DNA from: an uncultured Saprospiraceae bacterium
Lineage (GTDB): Bacteria > Bacteroidota > Bacteroidia > Chitinophagales > Saprospiraceae
Direction of reading: 5' to 3'
DNA length: 64,000 nucleotides
Assembly (NCBI GenBank): GCA_938016265.1
Contig: CALLWB010000026.1
Coordinates: 1 to 64,000, forward strand
Numbering within the stretch: the first letter of the stretch is position 1; each line of letters begins with the position of its first letter. Under the pieces are notes generated by a model. That model searched no databases and was not told the DNA's origin. It worked only from the letters and a program-made list of their open reading frames with translations. The position numbers and the translations under genes were made by a program. Positions 61,188 to 64,000 of the stretch are shown here, in pieces.

Positions 61188-62558
61188 ATGAAAAAGACAG
61201 AATTTTACACCAAACCATTTAGCGCACAATTGACACTTGTGGCTCTTTTTATCTCCGTATTTGCTTTTAGTGTTCAAGCGCAGCAATACACCAACTTAAT
61301 CAAAAATTCCGGCACCAATGTAGATCTTACCGACTGGGATATTGTAGATGACCAAGGTTCAGGATACGTCCTCTTACCGACAGATGGCTATGATGGTACC
61401 GGTGCGGTACAATCTGGATATCAAACACGTATTGAGCAAACAGTTGACCTGGTAGCTGTGGGATACCCTATAAGCTTGTTAGACGAAGCACCGATCATTC
61501 GCTACGCTGACTGGGTAAAAGGTGGTGGCACTGATCCTGCAGATTATTACCTATACAGCATAGAACTCTTGGATGAAAATGATAACATTATTACTAGTTT
61601 CACTTCTTCAAATGCAATAACTACTTCAAACTGGGAGCAAAACACGACTAATTTCATCAATTATGGCCCTGGTTTAAGAAAAATTAAAGTTATTCGTAGA
61701 GGACAGGACGCAGAATATGACGAGACAAGCACTCAGGGAACTATTATGGATGCAGCTTACTTATCTATTAATAATCACTTCACAAATGCTTCTACGGGAA
61801 CAGGTGATCTTTCTGGATGGGATGTTGTGAATGCCGGAGATGGTTGGAGCCCAAACAATCCTACTGTGTATCCAGGATTCATCACTTCATATGAGACCTG
61901 TAGCAAAAGTCAAACGGTCAATCTAATGGACTTAGGTTACACCGCTGCCGAATTGGACTCCGAGCCACGTTTAGAGATTTGGGAGTTTTTCCTAGGTTAT
62001 GATGGTCCTCAAAATGGAACGGGTATTGGAGACAGCTATTATCGAAATATTGAACTACGTGATGGCTCTGGTAATATAATAGCTAGTGCAGCATCAGGAA
62101 ACTTAACTTGCACAGACCAATGGCAAGAACAAAATGACGTTTTTGAAAATTATGGCCCTGGATTGCGTGAAGTCTACCTTGAGCACGGCGGAATAGACAT
62201 CGAATACTGGCAAGGGCATTACGGCAGTATCATCGACGCCACTCAAATGACACTAGAGTTCACTCCAATTGTCAGCAGCGTAAAAGAAACAGCAGACAAC
62301 AATCTTGACCTAACTGTATACCCAAACCCTGTATCCCCAAATACACCAATCGCTATCTCTATCGACAACGACATCCAAGGCACTTACCTGCTGGAAATGA
62401 CCGACGTGATGGGTAGAGTGATCCACCAATCTGAAATCGAAAAAACAAATACTTCGCACCAGTCTTCATTTGTTCCTGACAACATCGTAGCAGGAATGTA
62501 TATGCTGACGGTAAGAAAAGACAATTTCGTTGCAACACAACGGGTAATTGTTAGATAA
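61188..62558 (+). CDS. T9SS-exported protein with two F-box-associated (FBA)-like domains (456 aa)
   Basis: Signal peptide to about residue 31 (ends VQAQQ). Two domains of about 160 residues follow (about 34-194 and 195-358). The second matches the FBA fold (PF04300) of eukaryotic sugar-binding F-box proteins along its length: WDVVNAGDGW, FITSYETCSKSQTVNLMDLG, a strand with ELRDGSGNIIAS, FENYGPGLREVYLEHGG, then DIEYWQGHYGSII. The Tyr340-Trp341 pair lines up with the Tyr-Trp that contacts glycan in Fbs1. The first domain keeps the fold pattern (LTDWDIVDDQGSGY, TNFINYGPGLRKIKVIRRGQDAEYD) but lacks the Trp. The C-terminus is a T9SS type A domain (LTVYPNPVSPNTPIAI ... GMYMLTVRK). It should be an exported carbohydrate-binding protein; family match is from memory. 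Confidence 0.8.
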   Translation: MKKTEFYTKPFSAQLTLVALFISVFAFSVQAQQYTNLIKNSGTNVDLTDWDIVDDQGSGYVLLPTDGYDGTGAVQSGYQTRIEQTVDLVAVGYPISLLDEAPIIRYADWVKGGGTDPADYYLYSIELLDENDNIITSFTSSNAITTSNWEQNTTNFINYGPGLRKIKVIRRGQDAEYDETSTQGTIMDAAYLSINNHFTNASTGTGDLSGWDVVNAGDGWSPNNPTVYPGFITSYETCSKSQTVNLMDLGYTAAELDSEPRLEIWEFFLGYDGPQNGTGIGDSYYRNIELRDGSGNIIASAASGNLTCTDQWQEQNDVFENYGPGLREVYLEHGGIDIEYWQGHYGSIIDATQMTLEFTPIVSSVKETADNNLDLTVYPNPVSPNTPIAISIDNDIQGTYLLEMTDVMGRVIHQSEIEKTNTSHQSSFVPDNIVAGMYMLTVRKDNFVATQRVIVR

Positions 62559-62657
62559 GTTTAGTTAATAGTGTATTGGTATAATGGTTAATGGTGTTTA
62601 AACAAAAAGAATAATTCTATTAACTAATATCCAATTCCAGAAGTTAGTTGAGATCAG

Positions 62658-62688
62658 AAAGTGCTTGCCTTTGGGCAGGCACTTTTTT
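62658..62688 (+). terminator. Rho-independent terminator of the FBA-domain gene
   Basis: 11-bp stem AAGTGCTTGCC/GGCAGGCACTT with loop TTTG, then six T. Confidence 0.85.
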
Positions 62689-62770
62689 GTAGGTTAACCC
62701 AAATTTGTCCTTTGACTACCGATATTGTATTTACATATCATTACCTTTATAGTTCAACTAAAAAAAACTT

Positions 62771-64000
62771 TTGAGGAAAAGCTTATTGTATTTTCAGTTC
62801 ACTCTTCTTTTAGTATTAGTTAATACTGGATGTTATAGTGTGAAAGCGCCCTATGTGTCGAGTACCGCGCTGGGCTGGAATCAGACACCACTGCCCTCCA
62901 CTCCATTGAAGCACACCACCTTCTTGATTGGAGATGTCGGAGATCCTCCGAAAGAGGGGCAGGCAACACATCCACCACTAGCAGTTCTCCAGCAAGAATT
63001 GATCGCAGTGGGTAGTGCAAGTACTACCGTATACCTAGGCGACAACATCTATCCAAAAGGACTTCCAAAAAAAGATAAACCCGATAGAAGTCGCGCCGAA
63101 TCTGCCATCAATCTCCAACTAGAAGTACTAAATGGATATACAGGAAAAGCCTACTTCATACCTGGCAATCATGATTGGGAAAAGTCGGGCGATGGTGGAC
63201 TGAAAGCCATTAAAAGACAAGAAAATTACATTGAAAAGTATTTTGATAAGAATAACATCAAAGGGAAATTTGTACCCAACAATGGATGCGGAGACCCTAT
63301 TCGCGTAAAGCGTGAGAAAAACCTGGTCTTCATTTTCATTGATTCTGAATGGTATTTACACGATTGGCGACTTCATAAAAAAATAAACAAGGGTTGTGAG
63401 ATAAAAAGTAGGATTGGTTTTTTGGAGGAATTGGAAGCATTAATTCTTGACAATAAAAACAAACAACTGGTTATCTGCATGCATCATCCGCTTTTTACAA
63501 ATGGAAATCACGGTGGAAGATTCTCCTTCAAACAACACATGTTCCCGCTCCTTGAGCTCAACAAGTATGCTTATGTACCATTGCCGCTTCTAGGCTCCAT
63601 ATATCCAATATTCAGAAGCGCTGGTGGTTCTCACCAGGATGTTTCACATCCTCGCTATCAGGAACTAAAGAAGCACCTATTGACCATGGTCAAAAAGCAC
63701 AAAAACATCATTTTTGCTGCCGGTCATGAACATTCATTGCAATATCGTCCTGAGGGGAATAATCATTTCATTGTGAGTGGTTCTGGCTGTAAAACGACTC
63801 ACCTACGCCCCGGGTTTGATGCAGAGTTTTCTGCTGCAAACATGGGATACTCCAAACTATACCATTACGAAAACGGTGCTACCTGGCTCGAGATGATCCG
63901 CGCAGAAGGTAGCCGACCAGAAGTCATATTCAGAAAACAATTAGTAACGCCTACTCCCGGAACAAAAGAACTGGAAGACACTTTCCCGGAAGTATTACCT
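62771..64000 (+). CDS. Metallophosphoesterase lipoprotein, 3' end outside the window (at least 410 aa)
   Basis: The open frame runs off the window end. It starts at TTG 62771, because a stop lies 12 bp upstream and no ATG precedes the signal LLYFQFTLLLVLVNTGC, a lipoprotein signal with Cys20. Motifs of the calcineurin-like phosphoesterase family appear in order: GDVGDP, YLGDNIYP, GNHDWEK, MHHPLFTNGNHG and AGHEH, giving a two-metal active site. It is anchored in the outer membrane or periplasm. The substrate may be a phosphomonoester or nucleotide; this is not shown. Confidence 0.88.
   Translation, partial: MRKSLLYFQFTLLLVLVNTGCYSVKAPYVSSTALGWNQTPLPSTPLKHTTFLIGDVGDPPKEGQATHPPLAVLQQELIAVGSASTTVYLGDNIYPKGLPKKDKPDRSRAESAINLQLEVLNGYTGKAYFIPGNHDWEKSGDGGLKAIKRQENYIEKYFDKNNIKGKFVPNNGCGDPIRVKREKNLVFIFIDSEWYLHDWRLHKKINKGCEIKSRIGFLEELEALILDNKNKQLVICMHHPLFTNGNHGGRFSFKQHMFPLLELNKYAYVPLPLLGSIYPIFRSAGGSHQDVSHPRYQELKKHLLTMVKKHKNIIFAAGHEHSLQYRPEGNNHFIVSGSGCKTTHLRPGFDAEFSAANMGYSKLYHYENGATWLEMIRAEGSRPEVIFRKQLVTPTPGTKELEDTFPEVLP

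Overview
The window reads as chromosomal DNA from a member of the Bacteroidota, most likely close to the Saprospiraceae. The evidence is five proteins ending in a type IX secretion (T9SS) type A sorting domain with the YPNP motif, many small lipoproteins and Bacteroidota-only families, and promoters of the form TTG-N19-TAnnTTTG rather than sigma70 boxes. Gene density is high, both strands are used, and there are no insertion sequences, phage genes or CRISPR arrays. The family-level assignment is an inference.

Layout. 1-7.6 kb: 3' part of tRNA-Pro(GGG), four small secreted proteins or lipoproteins on the minus strand, a helical protein of unknown function, and a T9SS-exported pappalysin-like metalloprotease. 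8-16.5 kb: a molybdopterin oxidoreductase, two translationally coupled family-2 glycosyltransferases, a secreted amidohydrolase lacking its metal ligands, an MscS channel and a polysaccharide deacetylase. 16.7-23.2 kb: a 1294-residue protein with an N-terminal beta-barrel and nine Ig-like repeats, then a TPR-histidine kinase. 23.4-30.4 kb: aromatic amino-acid catabolism genes (ALDH8-type dehydrogenase with an SDR; 4-hydroxyphenylpyruvate dioxygenase with a degenerate HemC-like protein) around an IVS-type four-helix bundle gene and a T9SS beta-propeller. 30.5-36.7 kb: small envelope proteins, an OmpR-type two-component pair, a divergent PDZ T9SS protein and a peptidoglycan-binding-like protein. 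37-41 kb: gltX, a coupled small gene and a YgiQ radical SAM enzyme. 42.1-48.9 kb: a six-gene minus-strand operon for a form II CoxL-type molybdenum hydroxylase (coxG-S-L-M-D-E order). 49.3-57.8 kb: small conserved genes, a TrpF-like protein, a PrcB-like lipoprotein, a TPR protein, a CdsZ-type zinc-ribbon protein and Nif3. 58-64 kb: a paralogue of the helical protein at 4.1 kb, a candidate small RNA or leader, a secreted Kre9/PKD-like protein, a T9SS protein with two F-box-associated (FBA)-like domains, and a metallophosphoesterase lipoprotein cut by the window end.

Most unusual items: (1) a secreted bacterial protein with a eukaryote-style FBA sugar-binding fold, keeping the Tyr-Trp pair; (2) a dispersed intergenic element in four copies whose hairpin shows compensatory base changes; (3) three apparent pseudoenzymes (HemC-like, TrpF-like, amidohydrolase); (4) two genes whose protein clearly starts upstream of any ATG, GTG or TTG; (5) a promoter-terminator unit at 59.6 kb with no good reading frame.
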